Below, one piece after another: positions 23,835 through 33,784 of a DNA stretch of 64,000 nucleotides. The translations under genes were made by a program, and so were the position numbers. This DNA is from Trichaptum fuscoviolaceum (Eukaryota; Basidiomycota; Agaricomycetes; Hymenochaetales; Trichaptaceae): the NCBI GenBank assembly GCA_910574455.1, contig CAJSYZ010000001.1, forward strand, positions 1,289,599 through 1,353,598. The letters run 5' to 3'. The notes beneath the pieces are model-generated. The model was not told the origin of the DNA and did no database searches. It was given only the letters and a program-made list of their open reading frames with translations. Numbering within the stretch: position 1 is the first letter of the stretch; every line of letters begins with the position of its first letter.

Positions 23835-25250
23835 CTAAGACTGAAACAGGAGAGCGACGAGCTCGTGATGAGTCTCCACTACTCGAGCATAAGGCGTAGA
23901 CAGTTCTGGATCCATCGCTTCGATCATGACATCTACATTGTAAGAAACTAGAGTCTCCTTCGTCTCTTCGGTGACACCTATGCAATAGCATACGTTGAGT
24001 TCCGCAAGCTTGGAAATTCCGTCATTCGCCTCCTCACTTCGACTTCGAGCGAAACGTAATAAACTATCCGCTACAAAACCTTCGCACACGCCCATCGTGA
24101 ATATTTTCAACTTCGGCACCAAGCTTCTCTTTGGGTCTTTCTGAGCAAGAGCATCGAAAATTGAATCGGTGAGCACGCAATGGTTAATTGTTATTTGCTC
24201 GACCTGCTCGCACTGTTCCAGACAATCCAGCAACTGGAAGTCTAAGCTTCCGAAGTCTCCGAAGGAAATTCGTTTGATAGGTGCTCCTGAAGCTTTCAAG
24301 AACCGACTGAGATTTGGCCATGGTTGGTCGTTAGCTACTAACGGTGTCCCTCGCAAACAGAACTTTTCCAGATTAGGCGTACAAATGCTGTCGATGAGGG
24401 TGCTGATATCAGCTGGGAATGCCCACGTAATGAAAAGGATCTGAAGGTTCTCTATCACTACCCTTTCGTGAGGAGGACTGAGGGCCGGCCGATCGAGTAC
24501 CGTCATATCAAGCACGGCGGACTTTAGGTTCTTGAGGTTTTGAAGAAGGTCGAGTACTGTTCTTTGACATAAAGCGCCACTTGAGTGGAGGTCGATTAGC
24601 TCCAGGTGCGTGAGTTGTTTATGTTGCCTGATAGCAGCAAGATCTACCGGGAGCCCGTAGAGGAATAACATCTTTAGCGACTCTCGTTGAGGGCCAATGT
24701 CTATTAATGGCATTAGAACGGGTTCCGTTTCGTCACTAGGCGTCAAACGCAAAGCTGACTCTGGATCAGTCAACGTCCCGCACAGGAATATACTGTTCGC
24801 AGAGGCCATATTTTCCACACCCACAAGGGGGATGAGCTCCTCCGGAAAGACGCATCTTATACGACGGATGCGCTGACGATGTGACGCGAGGCTCAACAAT
24901 GTTTCGCACAATATCAGGCGAAGCTTGATCATTTCTTCATCTGAGGGTAATACTTGGATATCCTGATCGAAGAGGGTGATGTCCACGCTGAGCTTCGTCT
25001 GTCCGGATCGTTCAAGCCAAAGTCGGACGAGGGACCCGACATCGGAATGGAGACACTGCCAGTTTGGCACATAAAGAGACGACCAGAGACGTGGCGTGCC
25101 TACAGCAATCGTGCGCCACGAACTGCATACTTGCGTGAGCAATAATGGTGCTTCTGATGAAGAAAAGCTAGCCCGCTCTGGGAGACAGTGACAGAAGACT
25201 TCGCCGACAAGTTCGGGCGAAAGCTTAACAAGTGGGAAGGGTTCGCTCAT
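23835..25250 (-). CDS. F-box protein 1
   Basis: Single-exon gene of 471 residues. The N-terminal F-box-like motif is LSPELVGEVFCHCLPER followed by LLLTQVCSSWRTIA, then a long leucine-rich region resembling degenerate LRRs (LTHLELIDLHSS, LQILFITWAF). This is the common Agaricomycete F-box architecture: the F-box binds Skp1 in an SCF ubiquitin ligase and the repeat region selects a substrate, here unknown. It lies about 0.45 kb from a related gene on the same strand, so the pair probably arose by duplication. Confidence 0.85.
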   Translation of the reverse strand: MSEPFPLVKLSPELVGEVFCHCLPERASFSSSEAPLLLTQVCSSWRTIAVGTPRLWSSLYVPNWQCLHSDVGSLVRLWLERSGQTKLSVDITLFDQDIQVLPSDEEMIKLRLILCETLLSLASHRQRIRRIRCVFPEELIPLVGVENMASANSIFLCGTLTDPESALRLTPSDETEPVLMPLIDIGPQRESLKMLFLYGLPVDLAAIRQHKQLTHLELIDLHSSGALCQRTVLDLLQNLKNLKSAVLDMTVLDRPALSPPHERVVIENLQILFITWAFPADISTLIDSICTPNLEKFCLRGTPLVANDQPWPNLSRFLKASGAPIKRISFGDFGSLDFQLLDCLEQCEQVEQITINHCVLTDSIFDALAQKDPKRSLVPKLKIFTMGVCEGFVADSLLRFARSRSEEANDGISKLAELNVCYCIGVTEETKETLVSYNVDVMIEAMDPELSTPYARVVETHHELVALLFQS

Positions 25251-25704
25251 GAGTGTTTACTTCTCGGATCCTGGGGATTTATTCGAATAAGGCGTCTTCA
25301 AAATTGGCCTCTGACGTGGAATAGTATCCTTGAAATATCATGCAATATGGCGAAGTTGAGGTGGTTATTGCATTCGTATACAAAGCAGCCGAGTCTCATG
25401 TCTACGGTAAGTTTGCACAACATCGAGCATTGCTGTCGCGCGCAGACAATGATAGATTCTTTGTCCTATAATTGCTGTAAGCACATGTGACGAACTCGTG
25501 TTAGGGTTTAAGAAACAATGTCCTTTCGAATTTAAAACTTACAATATTTCAACTCGATGAACTTGAACTGCTTATGCCCATCATTCATCCAGCGAAAAGT
25601 GAAAATAAGACAAGAGAATGTTATGCAAATCGTAATATCTAGATCCTTATATACAGACACGACTGAGTGACTAGTAATGATATATAGGAATTGGAGAGTG
25701 CCTA
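25251..25704. other. Spacer between the F-box genes
   Basis: It holds the promoter of F-box gene 1 and the 3' flank of F-box gene 2. No further coding sequence is seen. Confidence 0.4.
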
Positions 25705-27072
25705 TCACCGAACACGGACACGACTAGGTTTATGGGTACGGATAATAACATTCGCGATACCGCAGTTTTCTATTTCTGCTTGATGCGTCTCTAATATGTT
25801 GCGACAAAAAGATAGTCGAATTCCGCAGAGTTGATGCCGCGTATTCTCTCCCCTCGTTTTAAGCATATCTATTAAATCTTCATAATGGAAGTCGTCGCAT
25901 GCCTCCAAAGACAAGAAGTCAAGGAACGGTAGAATATTGTGCATTACGGACACATTGTCATTTATTCTGAGAGCTTTGATAAAGTTGCTGTCTACGGAGC
26001 AGTAGCTGATGGAAAGATTCGAAAGTGAAGGCACTAATCGAAGACATTCCAGTAACCTGATATCGGCGAACCCTATCTCCTTTATGGAGAGTTGGGAAAG
26101 AGCAGGCTTGCATCTCTTCAGGAAACGCTTCAAGTGTGGCCACTGTCGGCGAGTCGGTGGGGGGCCCCTTAATCCTAAACGATGCAGTTTCGGAGCTCTG
26201 AGTAAGTCTAGTATTGGGCCAACGTCAACTAGCCAGTCCCACGAAATGAATAGAAATGTGAGGTTCGGCATAAGGATTTCGCCCTTATACATTAGCCTAG
26301 GAAATCCGTTCCATGCGACATCCAATGTACAAGATTCCAGCCAGTGAAGTTCTTTGAGCGTGTCTAAGCAGGCTCCTAGCGACATTTGGCCATCACCCTG
26401 AAGCTGCCATAAATCCAGATGCGAGAGACCTTTGAGAGATGAGAAGGCCTTCAGGTCGAAGAAGGTTTGGCGCAGGCTCAAGCATCGGAGCTTTACTGGA
26501 ACTTTGAGTGATCCGACCCCGAGGCGAGTACGTCCATTGGTATCGTCTGGAGCATCGCATATGAAGAGGTCGTCGAGGTTTTGCATGTTCTCCAGCCGCA
26601 GATCATTCACGAGGAACCGAGGGAAGACGCGAAGCAGCTTTGTGATCCGTGGCGCATGGGGTACAAGTAAGTTGACAACCCGATGTACTCCAACGAGATG
26701 ACTCTCCGGTATCTTCCAGGGTTGATAGTCACTTGCTAAATGGAAGTCAACTGACAAGGATCGGTACCCTGACCTTTCGAGCCATAACCTGCATAACTCC
26801 ACGGTACCATCGGTAATGCCTTCGAGAGGACTCGGTAGATACAATGTGTCCCATAAACCGGACAGAGTTACCGAATAGTCTCGCCACCATCCGCAGACAT
26901 GCGTGAGCAAGAGAGGGCTCTCTCCTGCCTTGAAAGATGGAACGTGAGGAAGTGACTGAAGGAAGATATTATCTAACAATTCACGAGGCAGCTTGCGCAG
27001 GGAGCAAGAATTCTTGGCGTATTCTCGGTGAGTCGGTCCCGTATCGTCTACGTCCATAGGATCTGAGGCCAT
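25705..27072 (-). CDS. F-box protein 2
   Basis: Single exon of about 455 residues if translation starts at the Met of MASDPMDVDD. Upstream in-frame Met codons at 27114 and 27153 would add 14 or 27 residues. The F-box reads LRKLPRELLDNIFLQSLP, then LLLTHVCGWWRDYS and LWDTLYLPSP, followed by leucine-rich segments (LSHLDLWQLQGD, FLFISWDWLVD). Blocks align in order with the downstream neighbour but identity is modest, so the duplication is old. It is probably an SCF substrate adaptor. Confidence 0.83.
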   Translation of the reverse strand: MASDPMDVDDTGPTHREYAKNSCSLRKLPRELLDNIFLQSLPHVPSFKAGESPLLLTHVCGWWRDYSVTLSGLWDTLYLPSPLEGITDGTVELCRLWLERSGYRSLSVDFHLASDYQPWKIPESHLVGVHRVVNLLVPHAPRITKLLRVFPRFLVNDLRLENMQNLDDLFICDAPDDTNGRTRLGVGSLKVPVKLRCLSLRQTFFDLKAFSSLKGLSHLDLWQLQGDGQMSLGACLDTLKELHWLESCTLDVAWNGFPRLMYKGEILMPNLTFLFISWDWLVDVGPILDLLRAPKLHRLGLRGPPPTRRQWPHLKRFLKRCKPALSQLSIKEIGFADIRLLECLRLVPSLSNLSISYCSVDSNFIKALRINDNVSVMHNILPFLDFLSLEACDDFHYEDLIDMLKTRGENTRHQLCGIRLSFCRNILETHQAEIENCGIANVIIRTHKPSRVRVR

Positions 27073-27153
27073 GGAGTACGCAGATATGCAGTCGGATGAG
27101 GTGGTAATCCTCATCGCTCGAGAAAATATGCGATATATGAGGTAGATCGCCAC

Positions 27154-28938
27154 AACTTCAGTAAAAAAAGATTGAAAAAGGGAGAGATACAGTTAAGGCA
27201 AGTAAAGCAAAGGTTAAAGGCAGAGTTGACGGATGACAATACGAGCGCAAAGTGTAACATTTGATCAAGAGCCATGCAAACTCTGGGTGGCGAAGCGTTA
27301 CTGTACTTTTTCATCTGTCAGTGCCACAAGCAATCTGAACAGCAAACTGAGACACACTAACTTGAAGGTACAGAGAGCATGGTCATATACCGCGGGAAGT
27401 GATGCTGGATGTTCATATGTAACCTAGCTAGAGGACATAAACTGACGGACAACAAGCAGGCCTTACTACTAGTAACGTGAAGAACTCATGTACCAACAAA
27501 GACAAATAATTCGGGAGGGCCAGCATGGCTGGCAAGGCCCGATACCCCTCCCGAATTTCCCACGACTTTTATCAAGACAAAAAAATTAAAATACTGCAGT
27601 ATAAAATTTGTAAATACAACTTTAAGTTATAGAACGAACGAACGGCCCATCAGGAAGACTACTTTCTGCTGAAAGTGACTTAAGCATCACTTAAAGGTCC
27701 TGAGAGACTGAAGTCTTGAATAAGGCAAGCTTCACTTATTCAGAATCATGCATGTCCTCCCATTATTTAAGAGCGGCTTACTGAATTACATAGCACCGTC
27801 AGAGCCGGCTTGTCCCCGCCACGTATGTCTGAACAAATCATGGGCAATGCATTGAATCTGGTGAGCAAGATGTCCGCACTCACTGTCAGCTTATGAGCTT
27901 TGCCAATAGTAGCTTCTGCGTCAAATTTGAGCGTCTCAGCGTATCCACTTCTTCAGTCTTCAACGGAGGATCAGCTATACTTATGGTCACTGCATCGACA
28001 GTCAGCGGTCCTAGGTTTTCGTTGTCCATTGGTAGGCAACGATGCAGGACGTATTGCCGCGGCCGCGTTCTTGAGTTCAGGGACAGAGCGAACCGGTACA
28101 GAGAGCGGTCCACTCCATCGTCTTCGGTAAATAAAGGCCCTACTAGGAGTTGAAACAGCTGACAAAAGAGTCAAAATGCTATCTCCATCTTCAGGCAAAG
28201 GCACGTTGCAAGGGTTGACGCGTTACTTTATTTTCTCAGCACACACCGTCACATGCATAAATCTGGTTACAGGCAAGATGATTGTCATGACTCGGGTTGA
28301 CAGAGGCTACAGTTTAGTTCAAGGCTTATGGATATTTGGTTTTGGCGGCTCCTCTTCAAGGAACGTTGGCGACAAAACTTCAGTAAGAACAAATACTTTA
28401 TAGAGACATCAGTTAAAGCAATAGCGATGAATCAACAGCGAGTGTCACATTCGCAGCCACTGGACAGTATAGAACATCGGCCAAGTTACTCTGAACGAGC
28501 GCAAACAGATAATCGTTGATAGGTATCAGGGTTAAGGCTTGTATGAGCCACTGAGCTTGATAGCTTTGTGCGTGGTGTGAGTCGCAGAAGCGTACACAAT
28601 GTCAAAGAAGCTTACCTGGTCGCTGGGTAACATTCCCTCCATGCCGTTTGCTTCAAACTAATGTGATGCTGTGTGTCGTATGTATATAAGAATGTCTCAA
28701 GTCCCATTGATGATGTTTGATATTTGAAGTCTTCTAGCCATCTTGGCTCTTGAAGCTGAAGTCGAGTCTATTGAGGGGCAGACCGAGGACGAGAATGATC
28801 GGTTCTTGTCCTTCAAGGTGAACAGTCATGGTCGAGAATACAATCCGAGAATCCAGAGTAAGATAACTGACGAAAGCGAAGCCAGGTCAGCGTTACATCA
28901 CACTTGGGCCTCCCTGCCAGTGCACGCTCACGTCAGAT
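27154..28938. other. Gene-poor region with an inverted repeat
   Basis: About 1.8 kb beyond the longest form of F-box gene 2. Overlapping frames near 27886-28204 on the minus strand look faintly protein-like (PLTVDAVTISIADPPL) but have no known domain and no clean exon model. A hairpin-forming repeat lies at 27508-27557. Nothing else is supported. Confidence 0.4.
27508..27557. repeat. Perfect 12-bp inverted repeat with nested hairpin
   Basis: The arm AATTCGGGAGGG (27508-27519) is matched exactly by its reverse complement at 27546-27557. Inside lies a second perfect 6-bp hairpin, GCCAGC-ATG-GCTGGC (27519-27533). It may be an element end, a MITE remnant or an RNA hairpin. No flanking duplication was identified. 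Confidence 0.6.
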
Positions 28939-29660
28939 CTACCTCTTGAACCGGTGCGCAGGCACGAATTTGAACACCTGGTCCGCTGCAGGCGTGAACA
29001 TCGCATGCGTCTTGCTCTTCGCGGCCTCCTCCATCCTTCCCACCCACAACTCACTGCCCGCCCCGTCCTCCGCTACCCAGGGAAGCATTCCTCTCGACGC
29101 ATCTCCCGGATGTGCTTGGGCACCAGGAACACCTGCCTGGTCTTCTTCTGAAACTTGCATTTCAGCTTGTCCTTGTCCTTGTCTTTGCAATCCTTTCTCT
29201 TTGCGGGGATCGCCTCACCGTAGGCATTATGGATCAGCCGGCCCTCTGCATCAACCATGACTATACGTCCGTCTGCTGCAATGACGGGCTTCCCATCTGC
29301 TCCCAACATCGGCATTATGGGCACTTGCGAGCTGACTCCGCCCAGACCCTCAACGGTATGGTCACGACGCAGCTCCTTGCGGTTGAGCTTCACGGGCTGC
29401 GCCCATGTACTGATGTCAACCGGCTTTCGCGAGTCGAACTTCATCACGTCGTATCGCCACCCATGCCTGTCGCAGCCCATCAGATTGAACTCCTGGTATG
29501 GCGCGTCCTCGCCGCTGACAGCCGTGGACGTCGAGGCCAAAGACGACCCGGATCTCTCAATCTTTATATCCGACTTCCGCTCCAGCTTCACCAGCGGCTT
29601 CCCCTCGCTCTGTCTTCGCTTTCGGTTTTAGTCGTGGCGGCGGTGGGGGTGGCTTCGAGA
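28939..29660 (-). pseudogene. TFG1: TFIIF alpha subunit (RAP74/Tfg1) relic
   Basis: Minus-strand segments clearly match the N-terminal dimerisation part of TFIIF alpha: WRYDVMKFDSRKPVDIS, WAQPVKLNRKE, QKKTRQVFLVPKHIREMRRE, LWVGRMEEAAKSKTHAMF and DQVFKFVPAHR. The frame breaks at about 29090, where the two halves sit one base apart in a C-rich string. There is another apparent shift near 29590-29610, before the first conserved block. The match ends at a stop immediately after VPAHR, where the real subunit continues for several hundred residues. This is therefore a truncated, frame-broken copy. A working copy must exist elsewhere, since the protein is essential for RNA polymerase II initiation. 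Confidence 0.8.
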
Positions 29661-29848
29661 CCTGCACCTGGATGGTTCGTTTCCACAGAGGTGGCTTTGC
29701 GCGTCAAATGGCTCAAGCTCCAGGGATCGAGTTGTGTGGGCTGTCATATGTGCTTCGGGTGTCCCAGTTGGACTACATCCGTTCTTCCCGATGTTCACGA
29801 TCCCAATCTTCCGTATCCATGCCTGCTACGCGAGGCGCATGCTCAGCT

Positions 29849-32800
29849 TCACCATCCGAAGGTCTTCATGTAAGAGAGTGATCTGTCGGCTAGTATTGAT
29901 ACTGCGCTTATGGACGTCTTCCATGCGCTGATGACATTCAACACCGGGGAACGCTGGACAGCCAAACAAGCACGGAAGATAGCACGCTCTTCTTCCGTAG
30001 ACTTAAGTGTCATTTTAAGTGTTTTCGTAAGCTGCAATAACATGTGTGTTGTTGAACTCGAATCGACAGGGAGTCACTGAACGGAGACTGGAGTCAGAAT
30101 GCAAAACACCAAAAAGTGGATGCAAACTTACCCATCCAGGCATGAGACCAAGACCACCAAGACGAGCACCCACACCAAGAGCACCTTTACCACCCAATTC
30201 GACAGTGACAAGACCGTGCGGGTAGCGCCTGACGGTCGCTGCGATAGCCTGGTTCCACGTTAAGTAAAAGATGGCTAATTGAGGTCGTCCATGCGTGCCG
30301 AATACGGGACCCCCTTCGCTTGCGCACGGAAGACCGGCGAGTCGAGGATAATGTAAGTGATGTTGTCGAGTACGTGCATCTCGGCCCCAATGAGGTAAGG
30401 CTCACCGAAGATAATGACTTCGATAGGTTCTGCAAGTTCACCAGCGAGGTGCTCAATATCCTTCGCCTTTGGCACAACCCAGATTAGGTCGACGTCCGAC
30501 ATGGCCTTGCCTATCAACGAACTAGTTACACCAAGACCTCCGATCTTGTCCTCCAACTTCTAATCGATACGCTCGTACTCCAAAGTCGCAATGACCAGAG
30601 TCCTCCGCTTATTCTTGTCTTCAGGCCAGCCAATGATATCGCCTGTATAGGCATGTCCATGGCCTGAGTGTTTCTTCGACATCGGCGCCACATGCAGGTC
30701 TTGCACAGACGTCGAGCCCAGCGAGCCAATGATGGGGAGATAATGCGAATGGCCCGGCTTCTTCAACTTGAGACCCCATTGGTAGTGCTTGATCCCATAG
30801 AAGCTCCGCATGAAGATCGCCACTGCCAGCTACCGGGATCGATAGGAGTAGTGCGTACATGATAGTGCCCACCACGCGGCTCGAGGCTCCACCGCAGCGT
30901 CGCGTCGTCCATGACCAGTGTCCACGCGAGGTGCGGGTGCGACGGGGCACTGATGGTCAAGTAGTTGGGAGCAGCCGAATTGGGCGGGAGGCGGTCCATT
31001 ACGTCGTCGCCGTCCGTGTCGCAGTAGAAATAGTCATGAACCCAAACATGTTGGGCGCTGGAGGTACGTCGGTCATGTACTCATGATCTCGAGCTCCCAG
31101 CGTCCGTCGACAGTATTTTCCATCAGGAAGTTCACTCCTCTGTCGAATCCCACGTATTAAACGGACCACGGGCGAGTAAATGAGGCACACGGCGCTGGTG
31201 AGCATAATTCTTGTCCGCATGCACACCAGTATAGGCTGATGCAGCAGTACCAGATAAGTCTAACTCAAATCGAATCAGTAAGTATACAGAAAATATAGGA
31301 GTAAAAAGGCTTGGCTTACATTGCACAATAATATGCTCGCATGTCCACCAACTCTCATCACTATCAGACAAGCTCTTATCTATGCTCGTCACGTCCTCAT
31401 ACGCAGCCCACGTCGTCCAGTTCTGTCCGTAATTCCACGAGTACCTGAACATATCAGCGCCCAGCCCCTGGTGCGTGACGCGTACTTCCCAGAGCCCGAG
31501 ACAAACCCGAACGCATCGTTGTCGTAGTCCATGGAGGGGAAGACCATAAGATTGCAAGCGGCGCAGGAGGAGATGGTCGCGTGCGTTTGTTGACGAGGTG
31601 CCGACCTGCGAAGACGGGCTATTCAAAATGATGTCGATGATACTGTCTGGCACGCCCGTCAGCGTCGCGTTCCACGCCCACGAGCTCGTCCCAGCACCCG
31701 AAATCGTTGCAGGATCGGGGTTTGCAAACGCTCCGCAGTCCACGACGGTGATCTATGGGTTTCCAACCTTGATCGAGCTTGAGTCGTTGAACGAGATGCT
31801 CGCCGTCACATGGTCACAGTTCATCGGGACGCTAATTCCAAGCTCATATCAACCGTCGCCGCGTTCGCATCGCTCGACTCCGCTTGTATACGTGTATACG
31901 AGCATCGTGACCCGGCCTGAACTCGGCGGCGGCCATGCTATTATAACGTCGTACGTTCTCATCATGCATCTTTCGTAGATCGCTCAGCTGATAGTGTATG
32001 AGTGATAATCAACTGCGGTATCGTAGGATAGCACGGACCTGTTTTGCCTCCGCTTTCTGATCTGCTCTGTATGCCTTCTTTCGAAAGCCGCCCTACGACT
32101 CCGCGCCTCCTCCCTTGCTTTCTCTCGGTAGCGCTTCGCAGGCCCCTCCCGGAGTACAGCATCAATAAGGTCATCATCTCTATCAGACCCAGAGGACGAT
32201 TGTCGATTCGAGGGCGCATGTAGACCAGCGCCATGTATGTGCTCGCGCTCCCACACGATCGATCTGTGTATAAGCGGGATCATCATCTATGACATGTTAG
32301 TTTCTGAGCAAATCTGATCAAGAAGAGCTTACGTACCAATAGGGGAGTCAATCTGAGGTTGTGCGATGATTGCGGGTATTGTTATGGTGCGGACTGGTGG
32401 GCGTGGTTGGGGTGGAGGTAGAGTTTGTGCATGGTCAATATGCATGGTACTGGCATGCCCGTGACCTCCTCGAGATGTTGAGGCTTGACGATACTGCGAT
32501 TGCTCGTGAGCTAAAGGTTGATTGAGATACAAAGACTGCGGTTCATCGTGTGTTTCTGTTTCTATACTGATGAGGCATTGCAGCGAAGTATCCAACGGCT
32601 GTACATTACCTTCCGACAGTATGTGGCTCGATGACCCATGGTGCGCTTCATGATGGTCCACAAGGACAGGCTGTGTTGCATAGTGGCCATGAATTGTTGC
32701 TCCTTTCTGCGGTGGTAAACGTCCATTCACGGTATATCCGCTAGTCCCGCTTCGCGTAGGAGTTCGTGCGGGCTCCGTATTAGCATGTTGCGCCAATGTC

Positions 32801-33370
32801 TTCTGCTTAGTCTTCCCTGGCTTCGAACGGTGTGCACCCCGCTGGGCCGTTGGAACAGACCCATATGTCGCAGATTGTTGCTGTGTGGGTAAAACGCTGT
32901 GTTCGTCCTGAGCGTCTGTACGGCCAATCCGTAGTCGTATACAATAGAACCACTTCAACCAAACCACGACAAAGATGGAGGCAGCGAAAGCGAGTAAGAT
33001 ATACTCGACAACAGGCTGAGCGACACCTTCCCATCCCCAACGCCAGGTGCCTCGTGTTGTCGAGGGCGGGACGAACATGTTGGAAGGAGGTGAAGAGGTG
33101 GTAAGCTTTAGTTTGGATCATACATAAGTTGAAGGGTCCAGATGTATATATGTATGGCCCAAAGATAGGCTTCGTCAACTGCGGAGGGACCGCGACCCTC
33201 TCCGCCTCAGACACAAGCAGCTTGAAGCTATACGGATCCATCGTGATACTGTTCAAGCGTCCCTGGTCGCGCGTTGGCGTTGTTAAAGAACGATGACAGC
33301 GAGTCTTGCAAAGTGTTTGTCTCAAACGGCGCAAACAGATTCTTCACGACCGTCCCGCTCAGATCCCCGC
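29849..33370 (-). pseudogene. ags1: Alpha-1,3-glucan synthase (Ags1/Mok1) relic, internally deleted and interrupted
   Basis: Pieces of the large cell-wall enzyme occur in N-to-C order on the minus strand: NLFAPFETNTLQDSL and SITMDPYSFKLLV (33.35-33.17 kb), PGHDARI (about 31.9 kb), DMFRYSWNYGQNW, RRVPHLLARGPFN, MDRLPPNSAAPNYL, a membrane-type segment, IIGWPEDKNKRRTLVIATLE, and KIGGLGVTSSLIGKAMSDVD from the start of the glycosyltransferase domain. The sequence then jumps to LGGKGALGVGARLGGLG from the end of that domain. The amylase-like N-terminal domain and the glycosyltransferase core are missing. An in-frame stop replaces an expected Trp just before KIGGLG, and several frame changes occur. 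A 1.1-1.2 kb insert splits the upstream part. The gene cannot make glucan synthase. Confidence 0.85.
31984..33078 (-). CDS. Putative single-pass membrane protein within the glucan-synth relic
   Basis: An open frame from 33078 to 32329 encodes about 249 residues. A membrane segment near the N-terminus (ILLAFAASIFVVVWLKWF) is followed by a basic stop-transfer stretch and a long His/Ser/Pro-rich tail. A GT donor ends the exon and an AG acceptor at about 32286 leads to a second block rich in Arg and Glu (REKAREEARSRRAAFERRH) ending near 31984. The frame of the two blocks does not join cleanly, so the gene may itself be decaying. No signal peptide or known domain is seen. It resembles the membrane-plus-tail half of fungal receptor-like proteins whose ectodomain is absent here. 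Confidence 0.4.
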
Positions 33371-33676
33371 ACGCGACTCAAGGCAGTCCATAACTTGAAG
33401 CCCAGTTCGTTTTCCGTCTAACAAATGCTGCCAGTGAGAAAGTATCACATGACGTGGCACTGCCAGTGGCAGTGAGTATGGGGCTTAAAAGGGAAAAAAG
33501 AAGCGCGTAGCCAACACGCGAGAAAGTCACGAGAAAAAAGTGATTACATACACAGAAAAGCATGACTTACACGTGATTTGACGATTTTACTTGTACAATT
33601 CTGGGTGGAGAACCCTCAACCTAAACGGTATCGGGAACAAATAGTAACTTGAATATGCCCGCCAGTGGCAGTGAAA

Positions 33677-33784
33677 GGGTATCTAGCTCAGTGGTAGTAG
33701 CGCTCGCTTTGCATAATGTCATCTAAACTTGATTGCGTTGTTCAAGCATGCGAGAGGTCAAGTGTTCAATTCGCTTGTTATCCA
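33677..33784 (+). tRNA. tRNA-Ala(UGC) with a 35-nt intron
   Basis: The acceptor arm GGGTATC (33677-33683) pairs with GTTATCC (33777-33783), including the G3:U70 wobble that identifies alanine tRNAs, then discriminator A at 33784. The anticodon stem CTCGC/GCGAG encloses TT-TGC-A with anticodon TGC at 33710-33712. An insert at about 33714-33748 sits in the canonical tRNA intron position, after base 37. The T arm is AAGTG-TTCAATT-CGCTT. Weak points are one T:T mismatch in the acceptor stem and an extra base with a mismatch in the D stem. A T-run at about 33796-33812 can serve as the polymerase III terminator. It may be functional or slightly degenerate. Confidence 0.75.
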
